Below, piece by piece: positions 50,318-59,668 of a stretch of DNA of 64,000 nt. The notes under the pieces are model-generated. The model made no database searches. It had not been told where the DNA came from and saw nothing but the letters and a program-made list of their open reading frames with translations. The first letter of the stretch is position 1, and each line of letters begins with the position of its first letter. Origin of the DNA: Euzebya tangerina (GTDB lineage: Bacteria; Actinomycetota; Nitriliruptoria; Euzebyales; Euzebyaceae); NCBI RefSeq assembly GCF_003074135.1, contig NZ_PPDK01000001.1:1860001-1924000 (forward strand), in the 5' to 3' direction. A program made the position numbers and the translations under genes.

Positions 50318-51802
50318 CAGCAGCACCAGGGGCAGCCCGCCCCCCGGGTGCGCCGAACCACCTACCAGGAACAGACCCTGCAGATCGCTGACGTTCGGCG
50401 GTCGGAGGAAGGCCGCCAACGGACCGTTGGACGAGGTGCCGTAGATCGCACCGCCGGGTGTGGCCGCCGTCTCCTCGAGCACCGCCGGAGGCCGCTCCAC
50501 GCGCAGGGTCACAGCGTGGCGCACGTCGACACCTCGCGCGGCCATGAGCCTGAGGATGTGGTCGGCGTAGCCGTCCGGGGGAGAGGTGGCCTGGTCGGTC
50601 CGCGGTGCGTTGACCAGCACGAACCAGGCCTGATGTCCGGCCGGCGCAACGCTGGGGTCATCGGGAACCGAGATGTAGATCGTGGGGTCGGGCACATACC
50701 GATGGCGGTGGACCGTTGCCCCCACAACTCGGCGGACGACAGCACGCCGGAGGCTGGGCCGGCCGAAGAGCGAGTCGAACTCGTCGTCGTAGTCGGCTGG
50801 GAAGAGCACGGTGTGGGCAGCCATGTCGGCGGCGGCCCCGGACAGACCTGCCGTGCGCACCCCCAGCAGCAGGACGTACCCCGCAAGCGACCGTGGTGCG
50901 TGGCGCAGGCGTCGTCGCAGAGGCCGGCGGTTCGCGGGAGGGAGCAGGTGAGCCGCCAGGATCTGTGCGTCGGCGTTGGCCACGACCACGTCAGCTTCGA
51001 TGCGAGTGCCGTCGGCGAGTTTGACACCGGTGGCCGCCGCGCCATCGGTCAGGATCCTGCTCGCCGCAGTTCCGGTCGCAACGGTGCCACCCAGTGCGGT
51101 GATCCGGTCGGTGAGCACGGTGGCGATGGTTCGCAGTCCGCCGTCGATGTACCAGCCGCCCCAGGTGCGCTCGGCGTAGGGCACGGTCACCAGCGCCGCC
51201 GGCGCGCGACGCGGATCAGAGCCTGAGTAGGTGGCGTAGCGGTCCAGCATCATGCGCAGCCGGGGGTCGCTCAGGTACTCACGACCCAGGCTGCGGAGGG
51301 TCCGGTGCGGCGCCACGGCGTGGAGCGCACGAGGTCGCGCGGCCAGGGGCAGCAGGTCCAGTGGTCCCCGAAGGGCCGACCGGAGGATGGGCTGCTCCGA
51401 GGCGTCCCAGACGCGTTCTGCACGTTCCATCAGGGCGCCCCACTGCACGCCTGCGCCCAGCCCGAGGTGGCGGTCGAGTTCGGCCTTGAACGTGGCCTCG
51501 TCGCTCCACGCGTCGAGCCAGGTGTCGTCGGCGAAGCGGTAGCGGGCGATGGGGTCGAGGCGACGAAGGGGCAGGTTCTCCGGCGTGCCACCCGTGGCCT
51601 CGAGTGTCTCGAGAAGCGTCCATGGCAGCGTGACCAGCGACGGGCCGGTGTCGAACGTGAACCCGGCTTCGCGGTGGACCCCGAGCTTTCCCCCGACGGT
51701 TGGCGCCTGTTCGACGACCGTGACCGAGTGCCCGAGGGCGGCCAGGCGCGCGGCGGCGGCCAAGCCCCCGACGCCAGCGCCGATGACGACCACCCGCTTC
51801 AT
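50279..51802 (-). CDS. Carotenoid desaturase (CrtI/phytoene dehydrogenase family)
   Basis: The 507-aa FAD enzyme begins with the dinucleotide fold VVVIGAGVGGLAAAARLAALG and has VGGKLGVHREAGFTFDTGPS, GGLRTIATVL and the C-terminal FLVGGSAHPGGGLPLVLLSAEIVAGQ typical of CrtI-type desaturases. ATG 51802 overlaps the glycosyltransferase stop (ATGA). It is the last gene of the carotenoid operon. It may perform phytoene desaturation or a later 3,4-desaturation; crtE and crtB are not in the window. Its 3' end overlaps the converging CDP-alcohol gene by 39 bp. Confidence 0.9.
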   Translation of the reverse strand: MKRVVVIGAGVGGLAAAARLAALGHSVTVVEQAPTVGGKLGVHREAGFTFDTGPSLVTLPWTLLETLEATGGTPENLPLRRLDPIARYRFADDTWLDAWSDEATFKAELDRHLGLGAGVQWGALMERAERVWDASEQPILRSALRGPLDLLPLAARPRALHAVAPHRTLRSLGREYLSDPRLRMMLDRYATYSGSDPRRAPAALVTVPYAERTWGGWYIDGGLRTIATVLTDRITALGGTVATGTAASRILTDGAAATGVKLADGTRIEADVVVANADAQILAAHLLPPANRRPLRRRLRHAPRSLAGYVLLLGVRTAGLSGAAADMAAHTVLFPADYDDEFDSLFGRPSLRRAVVRRVVGATVHRHRYVPDPTIYISVPDDPSVAPAGHQAWFVLVNAPRTDQATSPPDGYADHILRLMAARGVDVRHAVTLRVERPPAVLEETAATPGGAIYGTSSNGPLAAFLRPPNVSDLQGLFLVGGSAHPGGGLPLVLLSAEIVAGQVGAA

Positions 51803-52944
51803 GTGACGGCCCGACCCTTCCACGTGAGCAGGCCGCGTCGTCTGCGGTCGAAGGACCGCACCGTCAACGCGGCCAGGGTCCCGATCGAGAGCGGGTGGAG
51901 AGGCGCATCGACCACTCGGCCACCGGTTCGGCTGGCAGTGAAGGCTCGGCCGATGGTTGCCGCGCCGTACCCGAGGGCGCCGAGGCGAACCAGTCCGCGG
52001 TCGCGCCGTGCGAGGCCGACCAGCAGCCCCAGCGGCGGAGCAAGGTACAGCAGGGCCAGCAGGGAGAGGGCCCCCACAGCACCCCGCGGTGAGCCGAACG
52101 CAGCCCACAGCGACTTGCTGTACCCCTCCCGCAACTCCGACCAGCCGATATACATCCGGCAGTGGGCCAGCTGGGTGCCGTCGGCCATCCCGACGCGGAA
52201 CCCCGCGGACTTGAAGGAGCGCGCCAGCGCGACGTCCTCGATGACCTCGTGCTTGACGGTCTGATGGCCCCCGGCTGCGTGGTAGGCCGCGGTGCGGCAG
52301 ACCATGAACTGACCGTTGCCAGCCGTGAGGCTTGTCGAGCGTGTGCGCTCGGCCAGTCGGAGAGGCAGGAAGGTGAGCCAGGACCACTGCAAGAGCGGCT
52401 GCACCACTCGCTCCATGGCGCTGCCCGTGACCTGACGCGGGTACGGCGACAGGAGATCCAGCGCGCCGTCCAGGAGCACGCCGACCGCCCGGATCACCGC
52501 GTCCTCCTCCAGCCTGACGTCGGCGTCGAGGAAGACGAGCACCTCTCCCGTGGCGTGCTGGGACAGTTGCCAGCAGGCATGTGGCTTGCCCAGCCAGCCA
52601 TCCGGTCGAGGGTTGCCGTCGAGCACACGAACGGTCAGGTCGCCGTGCTCTGATGACGCGGCGATCCGACGAGCCAGCACGCCGGTGCCGTCGGTCGAGC
52701 CGTCGTCCAGGACCACCACCTCGCCCGACACTCCTCCCTGGGCCATGGCCGCCCACAGCGTCGGCTCGAGTCGGTCGGCCTCGTCGCGCGCGGGAATGAG
52801 GATCGACACGGTCGGAGGATGGGGGACCTCGGAGGTGTCCGGCTTGCGCAGCAGCAGCCAGTTGAGCAGCGAGTGGGCGCTCAGGAGTGACGCCCCGACT
52901 GCGCCGACAGCGACGGTCTGGCGCAGCAGACCGGGCAGATGCAC
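51799..52944 (-). CDS. Family 2 glycosyltransferase, carotenoid (CruG/CrtQ-like)
   Basis: The 381-aa membrane protein has an N-terminal helix, a GT-A domain (TVSILIPARDEADRLEPTL, VVVLDDGSTDGTG, the metal-binding EVLVFLDADVRLEED, and QTVKHEVIEDVALARSFK with the ED catalytic-type motif), then two or three C-terminal helices. Located in a carotenoid operon next to cruF, it resembles CruG/CrtQ enzymes that add sugars to carotenoid hydroxyl or carboxyl ends. Sugar donor is unknown. It starts 27 bp after the cruF stop and overlaps the crtI-like start by 4 bp. Confidence 0.85.
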   Translation of the reverse strand: MHLPGLLRQTVAVGAVGASLLSAHSLLNWLLLRKPDTSEVPHPPTVSILIPARDEADRLEPTLWAAMAQGGVSGEVVVLDDGSTDGTGVLARRIAASSEHGDLTVRVLDGNPRPDGWLGKPHACWQLSQHATGEVLVFLDADVRLEEDAVIRAVGVLLDGALDLLSPYPRQVTGSAMERVVQPLLQWSWLTFLPLRLAERTRSTSLTAGNGQFMVCRTAAYHAAGGHQTVKHEVIEDVALARSFKSAGFRVGMADGTQLAHCRMYIGWSELREGYSKSLWAAFGSPRGAVGALSLLALLYLAPPLGLLVGLARRDRGLVRLGALGYGAATIGRAFTASRTGGRVVDAPLHPLSIGTLAALTVRSFDRRRRGLLTWKGRAVT

Positions 52945-52971
52945 CGCCTCAGCTCACCGGCCCCGGTCGTG

Positions 52972-53850
52972 TCATGCGGGGGTTGCCGGCTCTGGCGGAG
53001 CGGGCCCTGCGGTCGCGGACGCGGCGGGCTGGGTGGGTTGGCGCAGCCTGGCCCAGGCCAGCAGGCCGACGATCAGGCCCATGCCCACACCGCCGTAGAC
53101 GCCGGATTGGACCAGGTCGAAGTAGAGGATGTGGGCAACAGCGCTGCCGCTCCAGGTCCAGACGTAGAGGGCCACGGGGACCACGCTGTGCCCATCGCCA
53201 CGGGACCACCGGTCGGTGAGGTGCCACGCAGCCATCATCATCAGCCAGGCGGTGCCCAGCCAGGCCAGGTAGTTGCTGGCCGGGACCGTCCCGATCAGGT
53301 AGGGACCCGTTCCCTCCCAGGTCCAGTACCCCTCCGTCACCATCTGCGGATCCAGGTACAGGTCCCAGGCGGCCAGCGCCGCAGCGCCGATGGAGGTGCC
53401 CAGCCAGCGGCTGGGTGTGATCTGACGTGCTACCACCAGGGCCGGATAGCCCATCATCGCCCAGGCCAGCGGGATGATGACGGGCACCTCACCGATCAGC
53501 GGTCCGATCCGGTCGGAGTAGCTGTAGCTGCCGAACGGGAACCCGGTCGCGACACCGACCACCTCGACCAATAGCCCTCCGCCAGCGAAGACCGCCGCCA
53601 CGGTCAGGGCCGAACGCGGACCACGGCTGAGCCACACGTGGGTCAGTGACGCCGCCGCGAACAGCAGCACGGTGACGACCGTGACGACGTCACGCTGGGC
53701 ACCCGAGTAGTTGGGATAGCTGATCTGGCCGGCGATCACCAGGACGGCCAACACGACGGGAATCCATCCCGCCGGACGGGCGGGCCGCCAGCCACGGACG
53801 GCGTGGCGCGTCCGGTCCCGCAGGCCAGGGGCGCTGACGTGCGCCGTCAC
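52972..53850 (-). CDS. cruF: Carotenoid 1,2-hydratase CruF
   Basis: The 292-aa protein has about seven membrane helices and the CruF signature LLVEVVGVATGFPFGSYSYS, DRIGPLIGEVPVIIPLAWAMM, and AAWDLYLDPQMVTEGYWTWE. CruF adds water to the C-1',2' end of acyclic carotenoids (bacterioruberin and myxol synthesis). The start is GTG 53850, whose last bases overlap the upstream stop (GTGA). The longer frame to the right is ignored because it crosses the desaturase gene. It sits in the operon between a desaturase/ketolase and a glycosyltransferase. Confidence 0.88.
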   Translation of the reverse strand: MTAHVSAPGLRDRTRHAVRGWRPARPAGWIPVVLAVLVIAGQISYPNYSGAQRDVVTVVTVLLFAAASLTHVWLSRGPRSALTVAAVFAGGGLLVEVVGVATGFPFGSYSYSDRIGPLIGEVPVIIPLAWAMMGYPALVVARQITPSRWLGTSIGAAALAAWDLYLDPQMVTEGYWTWEGTGPYLIGTVPASNYLAWLGTAWLMMMAAWHLTDRWSRGDGHSVVPVALYVWTWSGSAVAHILYFDLVQSGVYGGVGMGLIVGLLAWARLRQPTQPAASATAGPAPPEPATPA

Positions 53851-55466
53851 CGTGACAGCCGTGCCTTGACGTCTCGTGACACCCGGGCCATGACGGAGGG
53901 TTTGGCGTCGTCCAGCACGATCCGTGCAGCCGTCCGACCGCTGGCGCCGAACACGCCGCCGCCGGGGTGAGTGGACGCGCCGGTCAGGTACAGACCGTCC
54001 AGCGGCATCCGATAGCCCGAGAGCTCGGGCATGGGCCGCCACGAGAACATCTGGTCGAGGGACATGTCGACGTGCATGACCTGGCCGCGGACCAGCCCCA
54101 GTTCCCGCTGCAGATCCAAGGGCGTCTGGACGTAGGCGTGTTCGACGCTGTCGGCGAATCCGGGGGCGCGAGCGTCGACTGCGGCGATCAACTTCTGGCC
54201 CTCACGCTCCTTGATCGTGTCCCACTCCTCGCCGTTCGACAGCTCGAAGGGATGCCACTGGCCCCAGACCGTGATGTTGTGCTTCCCGGCTGGTGCGATC
54301 GAGGGGTCGATGGCGCTGAAGGCCATGGCGAGGGCGGCCGGCTTGGACGGTGGCCGACCCGCAACGAACTCGCCATGCGCCTCGCGGAGGAACCGGCGCG
54401 ACGGGGCCAACAGCTGCATGGCGTGGTGCTCCGCGCCGCCCAGGGAGCCGGGGTACTCCGGCAGTGTCGACGTGCCGAGACGCACCACCATGCCGATCCC
54501 GTTCCCGGTGCGGATGGTCCGCCGAGCCCGCTCCGCGAAGCCGGACGGGAGGTCGTGCTCCGCCACCAGCGAGAGGGTCGTGAGCACGTGACAGCCCGCG
54601 ACCACGGTCTGCGCGGCGATGTGGTCGCCGGACTCGGTCAGGACGCCCGATGTCCGCCCGGCTGCGGTGGTGATGCCGGCCGCCCCGTCGCCGAGGCGGA
54701 TGGTGCCGCCGTATCGCCTGAACCGTTCGGCAAGAGCCACCGAGAGGGATCCGGATCCACCGACAGCCCGACCGGGCGCCAGGTGGTGCATCACCATGTT
54801 CCAGCCGACCAGGTCGGCGGTGGCCGGCTCGTGGGTCGGTGGGCCGGACTGCGCGCCCAGCCAGGCCAGCGCGGACTTCAGCCGCTCGTCGGTGAAGTGC
54901 TCGTCCAGCAGCGCGTCGGCGGAGGTCAGGAACTGTCGCGAGAGCTCCAGGCTGGACAGCCCAGCCCGACGTCCCAGCCCTGCCATGCGCCGCCCCATGT
55001 TCACCATGGTCGGCGCCTCTTGGAAGAGCTCGAAGATCCGCTGGTTTCGACCCCCCCAGTCCGTTGCGAAGGCCTGATAGGCGTCGGCCTCGGCGGCACC
55101 ACAGACCCGCGCGATCGACTCGCAGGTGGTGTCCAGGTCGATGTGGAAGGCGATGGCGTCCGTCGCCTCGGCCTCCACAGCCGTCGGATCAGCGGAGACG
55201 GGCGCAAAGCCCCACGGGTCCATGTCGATGTAGGTCAGCCCGCACTCGCCCAGGGCGAGCTCCTCCACGATGCCCGTGTGACGGACCATGATGTGGGCGC
55301 TCGACCCAACATCCATCTTGTAGCCGTCGAACCGCTCGACCGTGGAGACCGCACCGCCGACGACGTCACGTCGCTCGACGATCTCGACATCCAGACCGGC
55401 GCGAGCCAGGTAGCACGCGGCGACGAGGGCGTTGTGCCCCGCACCGATGACGACGACGTCCCTCAT
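53847..55466 (-). CDS. CrtI/CrtO-family FAD carotenoid oxidase or ketolase
   Basis: The 539-aa protein has VVVIGAGHNALVAACYLARAG, RRDVVGGAVSTVERFDGYK with MDVGSS, the internal VWGQWHPFELSNGEEW and a C-terminal GLYLTGASTHPGGGVFGASGRTAARIVL. The GHNALVAA start and WGQWHPF motif place it in the CrtO/PYROXD2 branch, which includes beta-carotene ketolases and carotenoid oxygenases that remodel linear carotenoid ends. It is the second gene of the operon, overlapping crtA and cruF by 4 bp each. The exact reaction (ketolation, desaturation or oxidation to aldehyde) cannot be determined. Confidence 0.85.
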   Translation of the reverse strand: MRDVVVIGAGHNALVAACYLARAGLDVEIVERRDVVGGAVSTVERFDGYKMDVGSSAHIMVRHTGIVEELALGECGLTYIDMDPWGFAPVSADPTAVEAEATDAIAFHIDLDTTCESIARVCGAAEADAYQAFATDWGGRNQRIFELFQEAPTMVNMGRRMAGLGRRAGLSSLELSRQFLTSADALLDEHFTDERLKSALAWLGAQSGPPTHEPATADLVGWNMVMHHLAPGRAVGGSGSLSVALAERFRRYGGTIRLGDGAAGITTAAGRTSGVLTESGDHIAAQTVVAGCHVLTTLSLVAEHDLPSGFAERARRTIRTGNGIGMVVRLGTSTLPEYPGSLGGAEHHAMQLLAPSRRFLREAHGEFVAGRPPSKPAALAMAFSAIDPSIAPAGKHNITVWGQWHPFELSNGEEWDTIKEREGQKLIAAVDARAPGFADSVEHAYVQTPLDLQRELGLVRGQVMHVDMSLDQMFSWRPMPELSGYRMPLDGLYLTGASTHPGGGVFGASGRTAARIVLDDAKPSVMARVSRDVKARLSR

Positions 55467-56182
55467 GTGACGCCCGCGCCGCGTCTGTCGTCGGAGAGAT
55501 CCACTCCGAACACGGTGCCACGAATTCCCAGGACCGCGAACCGCGCGAACATCTCCTCGGCGTACCAGCCCAGTCGACTTGTGTCCTCGATGGCCTGACG
55601 GTGCGGCGTGCGCCGGTAGGCGAAGTCGATCAGGTCGTCCAGGCTGGACCAGATGGTGAACGTGCCTTGGAGGCCGATCGGGGCCTCGCCGATGCCGACG
55701 CGGAGGAGGGGCCCGCCACTGGCATCGGGAAGGTCGGCCACCACCGGCGGCACCGCCCGCCAGAAGGTGCTGGCCTTCCTCGCCACCAGTCGTGCCCGGG
55801 TGATGGATGCGACTGGTCCGTCCCAGACCCCGGGGTCAGCCGTGGGCACGAAGGGCTCCCTGCCGCTCCACTGCCCCCGGCTGCGGAGCGGACGGAGGTC
55901 GGCCCGCCACTCCTCCTCCGCAATGCGACGCCACCCACGCAGCGTCGGGTGCGCCTCGAACGCAACCGAGTCGTGTCGAGTCCGCCACGTCGCCACCAGC
56001 CCCCAGGTGCGGAGGTCAGCGTCCCGGGGGCTGAAGGTCGTCCCGTCACCGGTGCCGAGCAGCTTGTGGAAGATCATCCCGGGGGTGCCACGCAGCCTGA
56101 TCCGATCGACGCCCATGCGGCCGATGGCCTGCGGGATGCGAGCCGTCGGGACCCGCCACAGGTGCATCGTCACGTGTGACAT
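55463..56182 (-). CDS. crtA: Spheroidene monooxygenase-like protein CrtA
   Basis: The 239-aa product carries the CrtA family pattern: MHLWRVPTARIPQAIGRMGVDR then LRGTPGMIFHKLLGTGDG, the TFSPRDADLRTWGLVATW stretch, AEEEWRADLRPLRSRGQWSG, ITRARL, and IGEAPIGLQGTFTIWSS with FARF.VLGIRGT at the end. In purple bacteria CrtA inserts a keto group at C-2 of spheroidene using oxygen. In actinobacteria it is rare, and here it heads a carotenoid operon. The start overlaps nothing; TAGGAT stands 9 nt upstream and AGGCGG also lies close to the ATG. Confidence 0.9.
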   Translation of the reverse strand: MSHVTMHLWRVPTARIPQAIGRMGVDRIRLRGTPGMIFHKLLGTGDGTTFSPRDADLRTWGLVATWRTRHDSVAFEAHPTLRGWRRIAEEEWRADLRPLRSRGQWSGREPFVPTADPGVWDGPVASITRARLVARKASTFWRAVPPVVADLPDASGGPLLRVGIGEAPIGLQGTFTIWSSLDDLIDFAYRRTPHRQAIEDTSRLGWYAEEMFARFAVLGIRGTVFGVDLSDDRRGAGVT

Positions 56183-56191
56183 CGCCGCCTG

Positions 56192-56267
56192 ATCCTATCG
56201 GGGGAAACCCGCAGATCAGTGGGCCCATCTCAGGGTCGGGAAATCAGTGGGATGCCCGATTTCGGGA
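56192..56267. promoter_or_regulatory. Divergent crtA/ABC regulatory region with repeats
   Basis: On the minus strand TAGGAT (56192-56197) is a -10 for crtA. ATCAGTGGG occurs twice as a direct repeat (56215-56223, 56243-56251), the first overlapping the expected crtA -35. TCGGGAAATC-12 nt-GATTTCGGGA (56236-56267) is an 8-of-10 inverted repeat lying between the two genes. The rest of the 153-bp gap holds the GAGGAAAC ribosome site of the ABC gene. Confidence 0.45.
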
Positions 56268-56335
56268 ACGGGGCCGGGCCGCCACAGTACGGACCCATAA
56301 CGAACTGACCCCCACGCGTCACGAGGAAACATCCC

Positions 56336-57103
56336 ATGCAAACCATTCAGGAGACGACGGCACCCACATCGCACGGCAGGCCGCGGCTCGCGGCCCGGGC
56401 CATCGGCTTGGAGAAGATCTACGGAGACGGTCACACTGCGGTGCGCGCCCTGGACGGGGTGTCCCTCGAACTGCCGGTCGGCCAGTTCACGGCCGTCATG
56501 GGCCCCTCCGGCTCGGGCAAGTCGACGCTGATGCACTGCTTGGCCGCGCTGGACCGACCCTCCTCGGGTCAGGTGGTACTGGGCGACACCGACGTGACGG
56601 CGCTGTCAGACAAGCAGTTGACGCTGCTGCGTCGCGACCGCATCGGCTTCGTCTTCCAGGCCTTCAACCTGTTGCCGCAGCTGACCGCCACCGAGAACAT
56701 CCTGCTCCCGCTGCGCCTGGCCGGCCGGCGCCCCGACGACGACTGGTTCGACGAGGTCGTGACCACCGTGAGCCTGGGCGACCGTCTCACCCACCGCCCC
56801 TCCGAACTGTCCGGCGGACAGCAGCAGCGGGTCGCCGTCGCCCGCGCACTGGTCGGACGCCCCGACATCGTGTTCGCCGACGAGCCAACCGGCAACCTGG
56901 ACTCGGCCTCCGGCGAGGAGGTGCTGACCTTCCTCCGCAGCAGCGTGGACCGGCACAACCAGACCGTCGTGATGGTCACCCACGACCCCGTCGCTGCCGG
57001 GTACGCCGACCGGGTCGTGTTCCTGGCCGATGGCCAGATCTGCGGCGAGATGGCCGACCCGACCGCCGAGGCGGTCCTGGACCGCATGAAGGCGCTGGGC
57101 TGA
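56336..57103 (+). CDS. ABC transporter ATP-binding protein (LolD/MacB-like)
   Basis: The 255-aa protein has Walker A GPSGSGKS (about 61-68), a Q-loop FVFQAFNLLP, the ABC signature LSGGQQQRVAVARAL, Walker B IVFADEPTGNLDS and the H-loop VMVTHDP. It belongs to the MacB/LolCDE/FtsE class that pairs with FtsX-like permeases. ATG 56336 has GAGGAAAC about 8 nt upstream. It ends 2 bp before the permease start. Confidence 0.95.
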   Translation: MQTIQETTAPTSHGRPRLAARAIGLEKIYGDGHTAVRALDGVSLELPVGQFTAVMGPSGSGKSTLMHCLAALDRPSSGQVVLGDTDVTALSDKQLTLLRRDRIGFVFQAFNLLPQLTATENILLPLRLAGRRPDDDWFDEVVTTVSLGDRLTHRPSELSGGQQQRVAVARALVGRPDIVFADEPTGNLDSASGEEVLTFLRSSVDRHNQTVVMVTHDPVAAGYADRVVFLADGQICGEMADPTAEAVLDRMKALG

Positions 57104-57105
57104 TC

Positions 57106-59649
57106 ATGGGACGCGCCGTACTTGCAAGCCTGCGTGCCCACAAGCTGCGTCTGCTCGCCACATCGCTCGCGATCGTGGTGGGTGTCGCCTTCGTCTCCGG
57201 CACACTCATCCTGTCTGACACGCTGCGACTTGCGTTCGACAACCTGTTCAGCGAGACCACCGCGGGCATCGACGTGGTCGTCACCGGCCCCGAGGACTCA
57301 GCCGACCCCTTCAGCGGTCAGCGAGACCCGGTTCCAGCCGAGTTGGTCGAGGTCGTCGAGGCCGTCGAGGGGGTCCACACGGTCGCGCCGGAGGTGCAGG
57401 GCTTGGCCCAGCTCATCTCCGGGGACGGCGAGCCCGTCGGCGGCGGCGGGCCACCCACCCTCGCGATGGGCGCCCCTGTCAGCGAGGCCATCACCACACC
57501 GGACGTGCGCTCCGGGCGGTTCCCGGACTCCGCGGATGAGATCGCGGTCGACGTCGGGGCCTTCGAGGCCCTCGGGGTCGAGCTCGGCGACACGGTCGGC
57601 GTGGTCCTGAGCGGTCCCGTGCAGGACAAGACGGTCGTCGGCACGGTCGGGTTCGGCGATCTTGACAACCTGGCCGGCGCCACGATGGTCGTGCTCGAAG
57701 CGGAGTACGCCGTCCAGACGTTCGGCCAGGACGGGTTCACCCAGCTGTCCGTCATCGCCGACGACGGCGTCGACGCCGCTGACCTGCGTGACCGGATCGC
57801 GGCCGTCACCGACGAGGTGGAGGTCTTGACCCAACTCGAGGCCGCCGATCAGGCAGCGGCACAGGTGTCGGAGGGACTCGGCTTCTTCACCACGGCACTG
57901 CTCGTCTTCGCCGGCGTCTCGCTGTTCGTCGGGGCCTTCCTGATCGCGAACACCTTCACGATCATCATGGCCCAGCGAACCCGGGAGATGGCTCTGCTGC
58001 GAGCCGTCGGTGCCTCCCGAGCCCAGATCCTGCGCTCGGTGCTGGCCGAAGCCCTGGTCATCGGGCTGATCGGCTCGGTGCTCGGATTCGCCGCTGGGAT
58101 CGGGCTGGCCCAGGGTCTCTACGCCCTGCTCGACGCCTTCGGCATCGCCCTGCCATCCGGTGACCCGGTCGTCGCCGGCCGGACCTTCGCCGTCGCGATG
58201 GGCCTGGGCACGGTGTTGACCGTCGTCATGGCGGTCGTGCCCGCGATCCGCTCCACGCGGGTTCCGCCCGTCGCGGCTCTGCAGGCGGTGGCTGCGCCGT
58301 CTCTCAAGCAGACGGGGCCCGGGCGCGTCGTCTCCGGCGGCGTCGTATTCGTCGGCGGAGTCGCCGGCTTGGCCGTCTCGCTGCTGCAGTCCCTCGGTCT
58401 GGCCGCGGTCGGCGCAGCTGCGGTCGTCACGCTGATCGGTGCGGCCTTCCTGGCTCCGCTGGTCACCCGGCCCCTCGTCCGCCTCATCGGTGGGCCGGTG
58501 CGTGCCAGCCGTGGGGTGCAGGGTGAGCTGGCCAGCCAGAACGCCATGCGCAACCCACAGCGAACCGCGTCAACGGCCTCCGCGCTCATGATCGGGCTGG
58601 CATTGGTCAGCTTCGTGGCGATCCTCGCGGCCTCGTTCTCGGCCTCGATCGAGCAGACCATCGAGGACTCCTTCGGCGGCGACTTCATCGTCTCGCAGAC
58701 CGGCTTCGAGCTCGGCATCGATCCCGGTCCGAGCCTGGCGGAGGACCTGGCCGCCGTCGACGGCGTGGCGCTGGTGGTGCCGGAGTCCTTCGCCTTCCTC
58801 GAGGTGGAGGGAGAGGAGGCGACAGCCTTCGCGACCGATGCCGGTCTCTACGAGCAGGTCATCGCCACCGAGATCATCGACGGCGGGGCCGACGGCCTGG
58901 TCGGTGGTGGCGCGGCCATCGATGAGGAGTCGGCAGCCGAGCAGGGATTGGCCGTCGGTGACGTGGTCCAGATGTCGGCGCTGGGTGGTGACCCGGTTGA
59001 CGTCGAGGTGGTCACCATCTACAGCGCGGAGGCGCTGGACGATGGCTGGTTGGTTGATCAGGCGGCCCTGCTGGCTGCTGGCATCTCGGCCGACAGCTTC
59101 CGCCTCTCCTCGACCTACATCGAGCTGGCCGACGATGCGGATGCCGCAGCCGTCAGCGACCGGCTCGACGACCTGTTGGCCGCGGAGTACCCGGCACTGT
59201 CCGTCCTGGATCAGACCGGGTTGATGGAGCAGATCACCGACCAGATCAACCAGTTGCTGGGCCTGATCACGGCGCTGCTGGCACTGAGTGTCCTGGTCGC
59301 GCTGTTCGGCATCGTCAACACGCTGGGCCTGAGCGTCCTGGAGCGCACCCGCGAGCTCGGGCTGCTCCGAGCCGTCGGCGCCACGCGGCCGCAGATCCGC
59401 TCGATGGTCCGCTGGGAGTCCGTCCTCGTGGCACTCCTCGGCGCGGTGTTCGGGTTGACCATCGGCATCCTCTTCGCGTGGCTGGTGGTCACCGCCCTGG
59501 CGGAGCAGCAGCCCTTGACGCTGTCCATCCCACCGCTGCAACTGCTGGTCGGCCTGGTGGCCGCAGCCGTCGCGGGTGTGGTGGCAGCCATCCTCCCGGC
59601 CAGACGGGCGGCTCGGACCGACATCCTGCGGGCGTTGGAGGCGCAGTAG
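57106..59649 (+). CDS. FtsX-like ABC permease, duplicated
   Basis: The 847-aa membrane protein has an N-terminal helix (ATSLAIVVGVAFVSGTLILSD), two FtsX-type three-helix cores (about 240-390 and 710-847) and two external MacB-like domains. It is the usual partner of the upstream ATPase. In actinobacteria such exporters move antibiotics, lipoproteins or peptides, or transmit a mechanical signal; the substrate here is unknown. A very strong hairpin follows the stop. Confidence 0.9.
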   Translation: MGRAVLASLRAHKLRLLATSLAIVVGVAFVSGTLILSDTLRLAFDNLFSETTAGIDVVVTGPEDSADPFSGQRDPVPAELVEVVEAVEGVHTVAPEVQGLAQLISGDGEPVGGGGPPTLAMGAPVSEAITTPDVRSGRFPDSADEIAVDVGAFEALGVELGDTVGVVLSGPVQDKTVVGTVGFGDLDNLAGATMVVLEAEYAVQTFGQDGFTQLSVIADDGVDAADLRDRIAAVTDEVEVLTQLEAADQAAAQVSEGLGFFTTALLVFAGVSLFVGAFLIANTFTIIMAQRTREMALLRAVGASRAQILRSVLAEALVIGLIGSVLGFAAGIGLAQGLYALLDAFGIALPSGDPVVAGRTFAVAMGLGTVLTVVMAVVPAIRSTRVPPVAALQAVAAPSLKQTGPGRVVSGGVVFVGGVAGLAVSLLQSLGLAAVGAAAVVTLIGAAFLAPLVTRPLVRLIGGPVRASRGVQGELASQNAMRNPQRTASTASALMIGLALVSFVAILAASFSASIEQTIEDSFGGDFIVSQTGFELGIDPGPSLAEDLAAVDGVALVVPESFAFLEVEGEEATAFATDAGLYEQVIATEIIDGGADGLVGGGAAIDEESAAEQGLAVGDVVQMSALGGDPVDVEVVTIYSAEALDDGWLVDQAALLAAGISADSFRLSSTYIELADDADAAAVSDRLDDLLAAEYPALSVLDQTGLMEQITDQINQLLGLITALLALSVLVALFGIVNTLGLSVLERTRELGLLRAVGATRPQIRSMVRWESVLVALLGAVFGLTIGILFAWLVVTALAEQQPLTLSIPPLQLLVGLVAAAVAGVVAAILPARRAARTDILRALEAQ

Positions 59650-59668
59650 GGGTCGGCCGGTCACCGTC

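Noticed and set aside
50279-52756. Apparent 825-aa fusion of a glycosyltransferase region with the crtI-like protein
   Set aside because: The extra N-terminal part is an out-of-frame reading of the glycosyltransferase gene; the true crtI-like ATG overlaps that gene's stop as ATGA.
56176-57105. N-terminal extension of the FtsX-like permease through the ATPase gene
   Set aside because: It is a shadow of the ATPase frame; ATG 57106 gives a normal permease start 2 bp after the ATPase stop.
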